Source of the DNA: Chondrosia reniformis
Lineage: Eukaryota > Porifera > Demospongiae > Chondrillida > Chondrillidae
DNA length: 64,000 nt
Direction of reading: 5' to 3'
NCBI GenBank assembly: GCA_947172415.1
Contig: OX359189.1
Location: 9,624,501-9,688,500, forward strand
Positions 1 through 16,477 of this stretch are shown piece after piece (the first letter of the stretch is position 1; each line of letters opens with the position of its first letter). The notes under the pieces were generated by a model. The model did not search any database, had not been told where the DNA came from, and worked only from the letters and a program-made list of their open reading frames with translations. A program made the translations under genes and the position numbers.

Positions 1-430
1 GTAAGAATGATGAGGTGGACCAATGGAATGTCACCTCTCTTATCACTCCATGCAGTCACATATACTAGTGCTTGTGTAATACTTGTTGGTGATTGTGCAA
101 TTGTGAACATAATCATCATGTATGCCCAACCTGTGCCAAACTTATAATTTAATGAGTGAGCATTAAATAGATTCTGTGTGACATTATGTTGTTAGTTACT
201 TGATTGTCTTAATCTAAGAACCTGCGTACATAAGTGTGACCATGATTTTAGTCATCAATAAATAAATACTGTTAAACCTTTTTGAAAATGTTCAACAGTA
301 AAAATATTAAAAATGATGCAAATTTACGTTAAACAGTTAAAAATGAACAGATCTCCTTGAAACTCCAATTTTTTCAAAGCTTTGGCTGGCATGGGACTCC
401 TCTTCATTAACTGCATATACTCATAAGACA

Positions 431-664
431 TGAAAAATCTAAGATACCATTTTCCTACATGCTATATGCCTATTCTGTAAAAAGAGCCTATAGGGGAACT
501 AAACCTAAAGAGAGCTTTAGATGAAGATACAGGAGTCTTTTCTTCCTTCTTTTCCCTTCTTTCATCTTCTTCTCCACTGGGTCAGACAGCCGTTTCTGGG
601 AATTCCACCCTTCATCAGTGATCCTGTCTTTTTCTTTATCTTGATCTTCTGTGAATCCTTGGCT
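431..664 (-). mobile_element. Interspersed ~230-bp repeat, copy A, with hammerhead-like core
   Basis: The same sequence recurs at 14327-14437, 21766-21996, 39312-39432, 57991-58130 and 60162-60391 in both orientations. On the minus strand copy A carries CTGATGA, a GGG/CCC hairpin, GAAAC and GTC in the order of a type-I hammerhead ribozyme (about 574-626). It sits in the intron ahead of the first receptor exon of the window. Confidence 0.8.
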
Positions 665-717
665 ACATGTCTACTTCACATACTACATACTTATATATGT
701 ATACTTCTATCTAATAG

Positions 718-3700
718 GTACTCCCCCAAATGTAACTGGACCAGGTGATCTAATAGTTTCTGAAGTTGATGGAGAAAATATGAGAATTGGATTTGACTTA
801 ACATGTAAAGCTGATGGTGATCCTCTGCCGACTGTCTCTTGGTACAGGGGGAATACCCTGCTTGATCCTGATAGTAATGATAACCTGATGGTGACCACAT
901 CTGGTGGTAGTACAGTAATGTCAACTCTTGAAATTAAGATTATTGAAGTTGGTGTTGATGCAAGTAGAGATGGAGTAGATTATCACTGTTTGGTGGAAAA
1001 TACATTTGGAATCATCCAAAGTAGAACTGCCAAAGTTTCATTATCTTGTGAGTTTAACATTAACATTTCTGTACATCACCTTCACATCCCTTGACACTCC
1101 TTTATCATTAACATTTCTGTACATCACCTTCACATCCCTTGACACTCCTTTATCATTAACATTTCTGTACATCACCTTCACATCCCTTGACACTCCTTTA
1201 TCATTAACATTTCTATAATCACCTTCACATCCCTCGACACTCCTTTATCATTAACATTTCTGTACATCACCTTCACATCCCTTGACACTCCTTTATCATT
1301 AACATTTCTGTACATCACCTTCACATCCCTTGACACTCCTTTATCATTAACATTTCTGTACATCACCTTCACATCCCTTGACACTCCTTTATCATTAACA
1401 TTTCTATAATCACCTTCACATCCCTCGACACACCTTAAAACGAGGATATGCAAATCAATAGATTTAATAATTGGACAGTGTCTGGCATGGGGCATGTGCA
1501 CACATTATTTATGACACCTTTAATTATTCATGGTCTGTTGTTCGTTTAATAGATTTTGAAGAATGGTCTGTAACTAGGCCAGCAACTATAAGTGCTCTCA
1601 GTGGTGGTAGAGTAGCAATACCTTGTGATCCTCCAGCAGCTAGACCAACACCTGTGGTTGAATGGAGAGTTGATGACACCAAAGTGACAGCTTCTGATAC
1701 AGATCCTAATGCTAATATTCAAATCTTACCAAGCGGCCATCTTGTCTTCCACTCACTAACAGATGGTGACTTTGATAAGGGTTACACCTGCTATGTGACT
1801 AATGCAAGAATATATAATGAATCAATGAGTCCACAAACTTGCACACTTGAGAAAGGTACTTGTTGAGTATTGCTTATAGCCATGGCATTTCAAGAAGTGA
1901 TTATACTTTCATTGTCACAAGCTTCTAAAAGTCTGAGATGCTTAGTTGCATTTAGTACCTGCTATACCTACGTACGTACCTATAGTTCTTCTATAAAATA
2001 TTTTATAATTAGCCATCTAAATAATAATTTAACAATGTTCACTATTATGTATATATTTTCATACTACAAGCTGTAAACTTGTATTTTTATCATTTTAGTA
2101 AATGATAATAAACTTCCTCCAACTGAAGGAAGTTCAATAACTCCAGGTTCTCTTCACATCTACTATCATGATGATGACATCACTGCCGAGCGAGGATCTA
2201 CAGTGTATATCAGAAATGTTGTGTCACCTCTAAATAGCTCTGTTACACTAAATGTGGATATATTGAGTAACCGTAACCCAGCAGTACTTTACACTGGTGG
2301 GGTTTCAACAGTTCAAAGTTATGCTATGGTACCAGCACCTCCAGAAACTGGTGATGCTTATTTAAGATATGAGAATGCAGGAAATGATGTGTTTGGAATC
2401 CTACGGACTGCAATCACAGTGATTGGTGAGCATGCTAGCAATATTATGCAATACCTGTTTGTATTATGCATTATATTATAATATCATATACTTTCTTGTT
2501 GTACAGAAAGTGCTACAGTGGTTAGTACTTCTGATCGCCAAAGAGCTCTAACTGATGAAACTGTTACATTACAGTGTGACATATCTGGTATTCCAGTCCC
2601 ATCAGTTGAATGGTACAAGAATGGAGTCAAGCTTACAAGTGGGGTAAGGTATATGTACAAAATATTGTATGTGTACAAGTATGTGATGTTGTGTGTATAA
2701 TACTTGGATATGTAATGTTGTTATATAGTAAATTACTGTATACTTGGATACATGTACCTTTAAGTCAACTGTTATGCATAAGTTGTATAGAACTTTTCAC
2801 AGAGATTAGGGTCATGTCAATCGGATCCTTTAGTTAATTCTTCTTAATATTCTCTTAGGATCAAGTTACTACGACTAGTTCTAGCTCAACATTCACTATT
2901 ACTAATGCAGCACCCAGTGACACAGGAATGTACCAGTGTGTGGCTACTAATGATCATGGACATGATAGAGGTAGTATCAGTCTGTCTGTTAGAGACCCAA
3001 GTGAGTGCTCTGAGTATACAGATCAGTACATAGGTGATGTTTAGTACATGTTTATACATGCATGCATTAGTATACATATTAAATGAAATATTTTGAGATT
3101 TAGTAAGTAAAAGTATTTTGAGATGCATTCCTTTTTTCATTTTAAAAGTTAGTTTTGTAATGTGATAATATATTCATAAAGGTTTAAGGGAGTATACATT
3201 TTATTCATATTTGGTAGTTATTGAATTTGAGATTCCCATTCCAAGGGAGACAGCATTTGTAGAAGGTGACAATGTCACACTCGAGGTCGCTGTGAGATCA
3301 GATCTCCAACCTACTTCACTAGTCTGGTCTGTTAATGGCATGGACATTACCTCTAGCAACTCCACATACATCCTAGGACCAGCTAGAGGCAGAGAGGGAG
3401 GCAAGGACGACAGAGGACTAACCCAGTATAACACTACATTGACAGTGAAAGGGATCAATGAAACATATAGTGGCGTCTATAAAGTGGTTGCTAGGCAATC
3501 GACGCTGGAGAGTGTATCAATGGGGAATGTTCTGGAAGAGAGTAAGTACCTAATCATGACTTGACAACCTTAAGTATGTGGTAGAGTGACAAGTCACTTT
3601 CTTTGTTATGTGTTGCATGCAGAACTAGTGACAACAGTAACAATTTCACTTTTGGAAGAGAAATGTCTGATATCTGGACAAACTCTTACAATTAAATGTG

Positions 3701-5474
3701 ATACTGATGGTGTCCCCAGAGGAACAGTGGTTTGGACAGTTCCAGTGGGCCTTCCTCGAGACATGTATGAAGTATCAGACCCGGATGCTTTGGATATTAT
3801 TCTGACAGTAAAGGATATCGTAGAGGATTATGAAGGAACGTATGTGTGTACTGTTAGCAATGAACTGAGGGGTGGTACAGTAGCTACAGTTGCTGATAAT
3901 GATCCATTTACTTATTGTGGTAAGAAGGCACTTCAAATAGGACTTGTATACATGCATACAATAATGTATGCATGCACATCTAATATCCAGTGACACCTCT
4001 CTAAACTGAGCACTTAATGTAATGAGATGCAGACTACAAAATGTGTTATATTCATGTAACAGTGATAGTACATAAGTAACTACATAGGAGTGTTTATATA
4101 TTGCCTGTTTCAATGTGTGTTTATAGAGGTTCCAACAGCCTCATTTGTTGATGAAGACATGAAGGAGGCGACTGTTGATCCAGGAGAATCATTCACCTTC
4201 CGATGTGCTGCTGATGGTGATCCATTGCCAGAAATCATGTGGTTCAAGGGTCCATCTGACGGAGGACAGCAGTTGGTTACTGGAGGAAAAGTATCTATTC
4301 AATCCAATACAGGCACTACTTCAATAGAGAGCAGTTTAACAATCACAGATGCTGATGTAAATGATGGAGGTATCTACACTTGTAGAGCTAAGAATGATGC
4401 CAGCACTTCTGAAGTCACATTCACTGCTATTATCAGTAAGTATATGAAATGTTTCAAGGGTTCTATATACATACGTACCTTGAGAGTTATGCAGTAGAGG
4501 TTTGTACACATATACAATAGGCCTAAATGCACACACACGCGCACTGTATATACGTAATTGTATGTACGTATATATGCTAACAAGCCACTATATGACCACA
4601 GTGAGATTCCCTTTCATATATGTAGACTACATATATACAGTACAACCAGAGGCATCACATTATATACATATTTACATACATACATATTTGGTTATATTCC
4701 AGTTGTTACTGTTCTATTTGTCTGTTTAGGACCAAATGAGTTTCCATTCTGGGCCATTATCGTGATTGTGGTGGGCGGAGTCCTGCTCCTCCTTGCATGT
4801 ATCATAATCATCATTGCTATCTGCTGTGCGTGCAAAAAATCAGACACTTATGATTTGGGGTAAGTACGTACCTTACTCTTGAATTGAGTACATTATGCAT
4901 GGATTTAAAAGTAGCAGTTATTAATAGAACATTTGTTCAATAGAATTATTATACCTAAATATTATAAACATCTTTCAGCCAATACATTTAAGGAAGAGTG
5001 AAGAGTTCCTATTTATTGTTGGAATACCTCTTAATCCTAAAACTATTTTTGAAGTGTTTCTCTTCTCCCCATTTTAGAGGCAAAGAGGAAACTGACAATG
5101 CTGAGGAGGAGTTTAACCCTCTCTACTCCAGTTTACCGGCGATGAGACCAGCCCAGCCTCCGAATTACAAGCAGGCTCCCGCCTACCCTGCTAGCGTCAG
5201 ACCACCCACGGCTGAGCTTGACTCACGATATAGCAGTCCTCCGCTAGCAGACAACAGACAAGCTTACATGCAACACAGCTACTCTAAAGAATCCTTCCCT
5301 CGGGTAAGTACATTTAACCATCTCCACCTCAACCCCTCAACCTCAACTATTGGACCACGCATGCATCATCCCTCTTTCTCCCTCTCCCTCCAGCCATCCC
5401 AACCTCCTACAGACGGACATTCTAAACAACCAAGCTATCATGACTTTGCTTCAGATAATGGTCAATTTGTGTGA
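718..5474 (+). CDS. Ig-superfamily single-pass membrane receptor, 5' end outside window
   Basis: Eleven coding exons are supported by GT-AG sites and phase: 718-1047, 1553-1855, 2099-2425, 2507-2643, 2859-3000, 3218-3541, 3623-3919, 4127-4435, 4730-4859, 5078-5303, 5394-5474. They give 867 in-frame codons plus stop. Seven Ig-like units are visible; six are single exons with phase 1 at both ends and the fourth is split between 2507-2643 and 2859-3000. Cys...Trp...Tyr-x-Cys patterns are clear in several (LTCKADG, VSWYRG, DYHCLV; FRCAADG, IMWFKG, IYTCRA); the third is divergent. Exon 4730-4859 holds a transmembrane helix followed by a Cys-rich juxtamembrane stretch, then a Pro/Ser/Tyr-rich tail ending GQFV. 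This architecture suits cell-surface adhesion or recognition. The upstream exon lies before the window, which begins with a donor-like gtaaga. Orthology is not assigned. Confidence 0.85.
1058..1437. repeat. 48-bp minisatellite, 8 units with higher-order structure
   Basis: Tandem units begin at 1058, 1106, 1154, 1202, 1249, 1297, 1345 and 1393, starting 10 bp after the donor of the first receptor exon in the window. Units 4 and 8 share the same variants (ctataatcacc, ccctcgacac), so the array looks like a duplicated block of three canonical units plus one variant. The unit length is a multiple of three, which gives spurious ORFs on both strands. Confidence 0.95.
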
Positions 5475-5856
5475 CCCATTTCCAAACCTAATCCATCATT
5501 CAGGATTTCTAGTTTCCATTTAGAAGTTTCATTCATATTATTACATGCATAGTATACATACATACCCATAAGGAACTGTATTTTATAAACAGTACATACT
5601 TTTTATAGCTTACTGCATGCTCAAACACACAGTTTGCCACATTCTTACACTTCCAATTTGTATAGTATTGTAAAAAAACTATCCTTTTCAGTTAACTGCA
5701 TGTGTATTATAATTTACTGAGAACACTCTACAAAAGTATATATTATATGTATATTTACAGTGAAAGTATGGTTAACGACACAGTCATTGATCAAGTTGAT
5801 TAATATAGTAAAAGATCATCAAACAAAGCCCCCCCATTGCTGTCCTGTGATGAGAG
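5475..5856. other. Intergenic, tail-to-tail gap
   Basis: AT-rich spacer between the receptor stop and the RNF220-like stop on the other strand. It presumably holds both 3' UTRs; no further gene is seen. Confidence 0.6.
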
Positions 5857-7567
5857 CTAGAGGAATATTCTCCGTAAGTCTCCTGATAGTGTAATCTTGT
5901 TACACTTGGGACATAGTTTCTTGGCTCCCTACATACAAAGGTACCTATTGAACTATACATAAGGTACCTATTAATTAATTATAATACACAATTAGATCCA
6001 TACTCTACATGCAGCTACACAGTGTTGTACATATAAGGTGAAGGCATGCAAATTAATTGATAATTTATTAATTATAAATGTCTCCTCACCAGTGCCCTCA
6101 ACCAGCACTCCTCACACATCACATGCCAGCACTGCACTGAGACCAGAGGATTGCAATACGTGTCCTAGAAAGTTACCAAAAACCTCATCTCCAAATATAT
6201 CTTAAAAGCAGCTTATATAATATACAACAGTCACTGCACAGGAATGTTATTGAACTACATTTATAACAAGCTATATATACTCATAGTGATAATCAAACCA
6301 CAACTATCTCACTATAATCACTCAAAGTGTATAATAAAAATGGAGCCACTTTTAACACAAGTGTACTTATGAGGTTACTTGACATCTACCTCAGTCCTCT
6401 TTGGCTGGGAGACTGAAGTTCAACTGTAATGACTACCAATGATCACTTCCCAGTGTACAAGGTAGGCATGCTGCATATACGTATATACGTACAAGCATGT
6501 AAGACTATTTACCATACACACTGAACACCGATGCTGGAGCTGCTGCTCGTGAAGGGACATTTTTGTCTTCCCTTTGACAGATTTAGATGGTGAAACCCTT
6601 TCAGTTGAATGACCAGTTTCACTTGACCTAAAAATAATTGCACAGAAGTGATACTTCTCTACTTATCTGAGACTCAAACAATTAACTTGGTTGTGAGCTC
6701 AGCCCTTTTACTAATTGAAGGGACCTCCTCATCTCTCTCTCCACAGGGTATGACATCAGCCTCAAGGTACTGCTGTGGTCCATAGTTTTCTGCGACCTTG
6801 TCTCCTTCAACATCAATATCACTCCCCTCTTCAGATTCTGGTTTGACCACAACATGATCTAAGAAAGACAAACATTGCTCAAAACTATAAATAAACACAG
6901 GTGCCTCTTAATAGTGGCCCAAGGGCACTTAAATACCTGGGAGAGATGATGTTTGCACAAGTGTACTTATTCTAATTCGTCTTTCTCCACACCACTCATA
7001 CTCATCAAAAGTATTGCCTTCTTCATCATCAACCTCATCACTCTCTACCTGCAAAGTATATTATATGGTATATTGTAGTGGTCCCTTAGTGAGTCCACAA
7101 ATGTATTACTTCCAAGCTGTATTACTCACTGCTAAACACTCATCCACGTGCTCCATCAACTCTTCACTTCCCCCTAACACCTTTACACCACAGATGGGGC
7201 ACGTCTGAGAGCTTGGGCCTGGGCCCCCGTTAGATGTCTGAGCCTGATGCACGGAGGGCCCTGTACACTTCCATACTAGCCTGTGTCTTCTGATAACATT
7301 CAGTGCCTCCTTTGCTTGTCTCAGAGCACTAGAGTTTGAAACTGACCGATCCAAAGAAGTTTCTGAGCTTTGTGATTGTCTCTGTTTTGTAGGATGACGT
7401 TTCTTCCTAAACTGCATCAATTTGTCCTTTTCCATTTCGTAATGATGGCTAAGCTGTCCATCACGAAGTGTCAGTCCACAGATGGGACAAGTTATCTCAA
7501 GCTTGTGAGTTCTTTTCCGTTTGGACTTGGGCAATATCTTCTCCTCAAATTCATTTGCTTCACTCAT
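5857..7567 (-). CDS. RNF220: RNF220-like RING E3 ubiquitin ligase
   Basis: Six exons on the minus strand: 7567-7130, 7048-6937, 6858-6687, 6627-6513, 6164-6090, 5928-5857. They join in phase to 327 aa. The N-terminal half has two Cys-pair zinc-finger-like motifs (ITCPICGLTL; QTCPICGVKV with H/C ligands). The middle carries DEYEWCGERRIR, which resembles vertebrate RNF220. The C-terminus is a RING: CSVCM, QCWHVMCEECWLRALG, KKLCPKCN, ending RRIFL, close to RRIYL in RNF220. The family is an E3 ligase working in the nucleus and cytoplasm (known for SIN3B and Wnt/Hh components in vertebrates). The protein is shorter than human RNF220 (566 aa), mainly at the N-terminus. The start is the first ATG of the longest exon; an upstream exon cannot be excluded. 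Confidence 0.88.
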
Positions 7568-7927
7568 TCCAGTAAAGGAGTCTCTATATAGTGTTACACC
7601 TCATTGTTGCATATCTGGTCACTCCTATAAATTTAAACTACATCAATGTAAAAAACAATATTTACATGGAGACCAATGTAGAAATAAACAATCAAGTAAA
7701 TTGTTGAAAAGCCAAAACTATCAGTGACTGTCATCTAGAATGTATCTATCGCACAGAGGATGAGAGGGAAGCGGGAGTTAGGCGGGTTCGTGGTGTCCAT
7801 GGAAACGTAAGTGAAGAGGATTGGGTGGATTTTTATGTCTTACCTCCGTTTGAGTTTCTTGATTGAGTTTCAAAACAATTGATAACCAAACCACAACTAT
7901 TGTTATTTATATACCTGCCTGACCAAA
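7568..7927. promoter_or_regulatory. Bidirectional promoter region, RNF220-like / ankyrin gene
   Basis: The 360-bp interval separates two divergently transcribed start codons. A GC-richer patch at 7770-7806 ends in GTGTCCATGGAAAC (7793-7806), an imperfect match (11 of 14) to the RFX X-box. No TATA box is obvious. Confidence 0.5.
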
Positions 7928-8398
7928 ATGAGTCTTCTTCACGAAGCAGCTTCGAAGGATGATATGGACTTGTTGGAGGTGGCTATAAAGAAGGGAATGG
8001 ATCCCAACGAGGCAGACCTAGATTGGGGAGGAAGAACGCCGCTCCACGTGGCCTGTGCTATGGGATATACCGACTGCGTGGAACTGCTGCTGTCGTACGA
8101 GGTTAAAGTTAACGTGCAGCGAACTACTGATGGATGGACACCACTTCATTGCGCCTGCGAGGCGGGGAATATTGCTTGCGTTAAATTACTTTTAGCAGCG
8201 GGTGCAAAGATTGATATTGAAGACTTTTGTGGAGATCTTCCGAACAGAATAGCAGAAATGTATGGTCATGCTAACATTGCCCAGATATTGAATAAATCAG
8301 TAGTGTCAGATTCAACTGAACACTGTCTCTGTACTTGTGCTTCGGAAAAGCACTCAAAGCATTCCCCAGCACGCGCGGGGCAGAGCAAACTGGAATGA
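7928..8398 (+). CDS. Small ankyrin-repeat protein, single exon
   Basis: 156 aa starting in a good context (ccaaaatgag). Three to four ankyrin repeats span about residues 1-120, with TPLH signatures at GGRTPLHVACAMGY and DGWTPLHCACEAGN, and a final degenerate repeat EDFCGDLPNRIAEMYGH. The C-terminal 35 residues are Ser/His-rich with a CLCTC motif. Ankyrin repeats are protein-binding scaffolds; no enzyme domain is present. The general pattern recalls ANKRD66-like small ankyrin proteins, but this is not tested. Confidence 0.8.
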   Translation: MSLLHEAASKDDMDLLEVAIKKGMDPNEADLDWGGRTPLHVACAMGYTDCVELLLSYEVKVNVQRTTDGWTPLHCACEAGNIACVKLLLAAGAKIDIEDFCGDLPNRIAEMYGHANIAQILNKSVVSDSTEHCLCTCASEKHSKHSPARAGQSKLE

Positions 8399-9030
8399 GG
8401 TGTATATACAATCCAAATTGAATGGAATGGAATTCAGAGCATGTTTTTCATCTAACATCTTTGGGTGGGTCTGTCTAAGGCCATGGTGATTGATGCCCAC
8501 CCTCACAGACACGCTGTATGCTGGAGTTGTGGTACATTCAGCATCATCACTAGGCTAGCCCAGAGAGGAAAGGGCAACATGCCGGAACTTTAACTTTATG
8601 TATCACTATTGGACTGAACTCTGAACTCCTGCCTATTGCATGCCTCTCACATGATTACATCATTACTTGTCTGCACATTTTGTATTTATACTTATGTGTG
8701 TGCAAGTGTTAATCATTCACTGATGAAGGCAGCCATAGGTCTTCATCATGATAGGTTGCAAAATATTAAGTTTTGTGATTTGACTAGTGTTTTTGCAAAT
8801 TTTTCTAAGATAGTATTAAGTATAATAGAGATGGGTTTGAAGGTGAGACACGTTTACTTTTTCTGTTGCTATGGTAACAAAATATAGATCCCATCATACT
8901 ATGGACTAACGGAAACAATTATTAATACATTCACTCGTAATTATTTAGTAATAGTGATGGTGGAATGAAATTCAATTATTTAATGTAAAGCACGGATTGA
9001 AATTAAACATAATGCAGTTAACAAATTCAG
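8399..9030. other. Intergenic, 3' regions of converging genes
   Basis: AT-rich spacer between the ankyrin stop and the BTB gene. A short ORF near 8636-8887 has no domain-like features. No RNA gene or mobile element was recognised. Confidence 0.5.
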
Positions 9031-10228
9031 TCAAGCAAATGCAAACAAGTCATACAGTTGTGAGTCATTCAAGTTCAGATGAGACACAAAATCCAACTTT
9101 TTTGTTTTCGGGTCAAAGCATTCCATTTTATGAGTCCGATCAATTATGTAGATTCGTCCTTGCACTGCTACTGCACCTTTCAAGTCAGGATCAGAAAACC
9201 TTGAGACATCCACCAAGGAAATACAGTAACCCCTGACAAACACACATTCCAATATCAATGTATCTGGTCAAGGGAACAGGTAAATTAGTGATCTTTTTAC
9301 ACCTTTTTGAAATTACATCAAATTCAAAAATTGCACGATCTTTATTATACATTATATAAATTGGCTTTGCTTCACCAAAAAATGACCTTCTTTGAACATA
9401 AAGTGAATCACTTGGATCAATAGCAATTTTGGGATCCATTTGAAAACGGCGTGCCTTTTCTACCATTACCTTACACTCATGCTCTGAATCCAAGCTATTG
9501 GCCACCAGTCTGTCACTGAGGACCTCCCAGGGTATCAGAGGGTATCTGGTTAGCTGCAACATCTTCACTACGTCCCCTCTTTGGGAATAAGGCTTGTTCT
9601 GGAACCACCTTAGAATGTCCTCCAACAGCTTCTCTTCCGACTGAATCTTTAAAAATTCTGACTTGAGCAAGTCAGCTAAGACTTCCACAGGAGTCTCAAC
9701 GAATGCACTTGTTTGACAAATATCGGAAAAGTTCCTTATGCAGAATAATCGAGCAGCTTCCTCCAGTACAGGACAGCCATGCACATCAGCAATTGTAATC
9801 ATCTGAATGCAATTACTGACAGTTAAAACGCCTTCACTGTCAATGATAAATTTGCCACAGAATTGCATAATTTCGTCCATCTGCCACTGAGCTGCCAAAA
9901 TGAGGACTGAAACGGCGTTCTCTTCAGTGACGATTAGGGATAATTCGTACATGTACTTTAGGAGGGTCTCAACATCCGATGGATCCACTTCTTTCAAAGT
10001 GATTTCGTTGCGAGTACTTTCCTGAAGTGAGCCAGTAAACATGGCCTTAAAATAGTTGCTATGGGCGGCCAGAATCAGTTTGTGGGCATAAAAGTGCTTC
10101 TCTCCGACGATCAGCTCAACGTCACACAACTCCCTGTTCATCCGCATCTCCTTGACAGAGTCAAGAGTATGCATGGGGTTCTTTTTAAAGTGACTGTCCG
10201 CCATCTTTGCTATGGATCTATGGTGCAT
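9031..10228 (-). CDS. BTB-BACK (kelch-like) protein with truncated, frame-broken kelch part
   Basis: The main frame from 10228 to 9191 gives 345 aa. A BTB/POZ domain lies at about residues 30-135 (NRELCDVELIVGEKHFYAHK, LAAHSNYFKAMFTG) and a BACK domain at about 140-240, followed by the start of a kelch blade (GMCVCQGLLYFLGG). The frame then ends, and a second frame (9258-9031) continues kelch-like sequence (GAVAVQGRIYIIDRTHKMECF). No GT-AG intron joins the two, so there is a frameshift near 9230. Only one to two of the usual six kelch blades remain before the last stop. Kelch-like proteins are CUL3 substrate adaptors. This gene may be a decaying copy, a truncated BTB-BACK protein, or may carry a sequencing error. 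Confidence 0.75.
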
Positions 10229-11259
10229 TACTCAATGTAGAGTACCTTAAGGGTAGAGTATGAGAACAATTTTCATCGCAGTTCCACAAATTTTCGATGC
10301 ATAAAGGAGTACCTAGTCTGTGGAATCTCTCCAAAGCTTTTCTTATTTTACGCTAACTAGCAGTTAAACGTGAAGCATACATTAATTTCTGGAATATGTA
10401 TATTTTACATTTAGGGTTCATGAATATAATTTACCAGTGCATGCTTATATATAAAAATATTTCACTGAAGAAGACAAAACGTTTGAAGAGTCGAAAAAAC
10501 TGCGTCTCTAGACGATCCCAAAGTCTAAAGATGAACCTTTACAAAGAAAATATTTCGTTTGGCTTAATTTAAGCTGACACCCATTCACCATGCATGTATA
10601 TGGTCATGACTAGTTCAACAAGCTTACCAGTGCTAACCTTTTGGGCACCATGCGTGTATACATGCTAACTGAAATCTCTGGAAGTAGAGCTGTAGGTTTG
10701 ACCATAATTGCTTAATAGATATTATAAATAGAAAATTTGGTTATGTGACTAAATTGAGTCTAATGAGTTTTTAGAATGTACATTGTTTTACCTATCACTT
10801 AGGATACCTAGACTTGCTTGCATGAGAAATACTATTTCCTCAATACCACTTCTTCAATCATCATTCTACAAAACCAAACTTCTAATAAATAAAAATGGAT
10901 GGATAGCACTTTGATGCATGCTACTATAATGATTGACATGTAAGGTCACGTTGTGAAACAAAACATTTGACAAAGACAACAGGTATACTGGATCAATTGT
11001 TATCAATACATATAGGCTAAATTGACATAGACTACATATACAAGGGTACAATTAGGAATTGACTCAAACATACAAGTTGACAAACCTGAGGTAGTTTACA
11101 TGACAAAGAACCAATCAGATTAGAGAACAAAAGAACCAATCAGATCACAGGGACGTACATACATACATACATACATACAGATACAGATACAGATACAGAG
11201 GGACTGAGAATGAGAGGTTTGATATATTGAATGTGTAAAGTAAATTGTAACAAAATAAG
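10229..11259. other. Intergenic, no gene seen
   Basis: AT-rich region between the BTB start and the DDX6 stop. At about 10470-10530 there is a short stretch (ctgaagaagac, aaaacgtttgaag, gatcccaaag) resembling the hairpin element at 54292-54406 on the reverse strand. A (acat)n/(agatac)n microsatellite lies at 11154-11200. Confidence 0.45.
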
Positions 11260-15478
<4,219 letters not shown>

Positions 15479-15717
15479 CGAATCTACTTGCAACCTCTCG
15501 ACAGCACTTTGGAGCACAATAAAGGTTCTCTTTAGTCATAAAATGAATGTTATCAATGTGCAACACGTTTCTTTGAAATGTTTCAAGTCGATTCTTCAAA
15601 GTATTGCAATACAATGAATACTTGGGCAACCATTTAATTTTACGTATCACATGAAGTCACGTGTCTATGCTCTTGGCTCGAAGAATAGTTTCAGTACAAT
15701 CTCTGCTCCATAGAAGC
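15479..15717. promoter_or_regulatory. Bidirectional promoter region, DDX6 / PCBD
   Basis: 239 bp separates the two divergent start codons. No TATA element is apparent. Confidence 0.5.
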
Positions 15718-16477
15718 ATGGTGAGTTCACATGCAGCCTCAAACCGAGTAAATCTGTTTATAGTGAACAACTCTACAGTATCCTTATAAATAGTAGCCAT
15801 CTTTGTTAGTGCAAGCTTAATTAACTCTGTTACTTATAGCTCACTATTTCATGTAGGTAATTTATTTTATTTAATCTAGATTTTAATTCTTTTCTTTTCC
15901 TGTTTCTGTATCCACCCCACTCCCATTTTAATTGTCAATTATCTTGTAACCTGGGTCAAATGTGAATTGGCCAATGGGTAAAGGGGAATATAATTAGAGC
16001 TATCTATCTATCTATCTAACTCAATCAACCTTAGCCATTGGACCACATTCCAAGATCCTATATACATAACATGATAACAGTGTGGTAGTATGGTGTATAC
16101 AGGTATATAGTTTATAAGGCTATATACTGTTCATTGCTCCTTCTTCTATTCCTTGTGTACAGGCCAGTCCATCCAGTCCAAAACGTCTCAAACTCTCAGA
16201 TTCCGAGAGAGAGGAAAAGCTTTCTGTGCTGCACCAAAATGGGTGGAAGATGGTAGAGGGAAGGGACGCTATAAAGAAACAGTTTAACTTTGTGGATTTC
16301 AATGAAGCCTTTGGTTTCATGACACGAGTGGCCCTCAAGGCGGACAAGATGGACCATCATCCCGAATGGTTCAATGTGTACAACAAGGTGGAAGTGACAT
16401 TGAGCACTCACGACTGTTCAGGACTATCTGAAAGAGATATCAAGCTAGCCACCTTTATTGATAGCATTTTCAAATAA
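15718..16477 (+). CDS. PCBD1: Pterin-4a-carbinolamine dehydratase / DCoH
   Basis: Exon 2 (16163-16477) encodes 104 residues that strongly match the PCBD family: [67 protein letters not shown]. The HHPEW motif holds the catalytic histidines. Exon 2 opens in phase 0 with GCC. The best start is an ATG at 15718-15720 directly followed by the donor gtgagt, giving [11 protein letters not shown] and 105 aa, against 104 in human PCBD1. The enzyme dehydrates 4a-hydroxytetrahydrobiopterin in aromatic amino-acid hydroxylation, and the vertebrate protein also dimerises HNF1. An AATAAA overlaps the TAA stop at 16473-16478. Confidence 0.93.

Noticed and set aside
521-748. Coding ORF ahead of the first receptor exon
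   Set aside because: It is a translation of interspersed repeat copy A; the same peptide appears in copy F in an unrelated place.
1178-1501. Repeated-peptide ORF on the minus strand
   Set aside because: Produced by the 48-bp minisatellite, whose length is a multiple of three.
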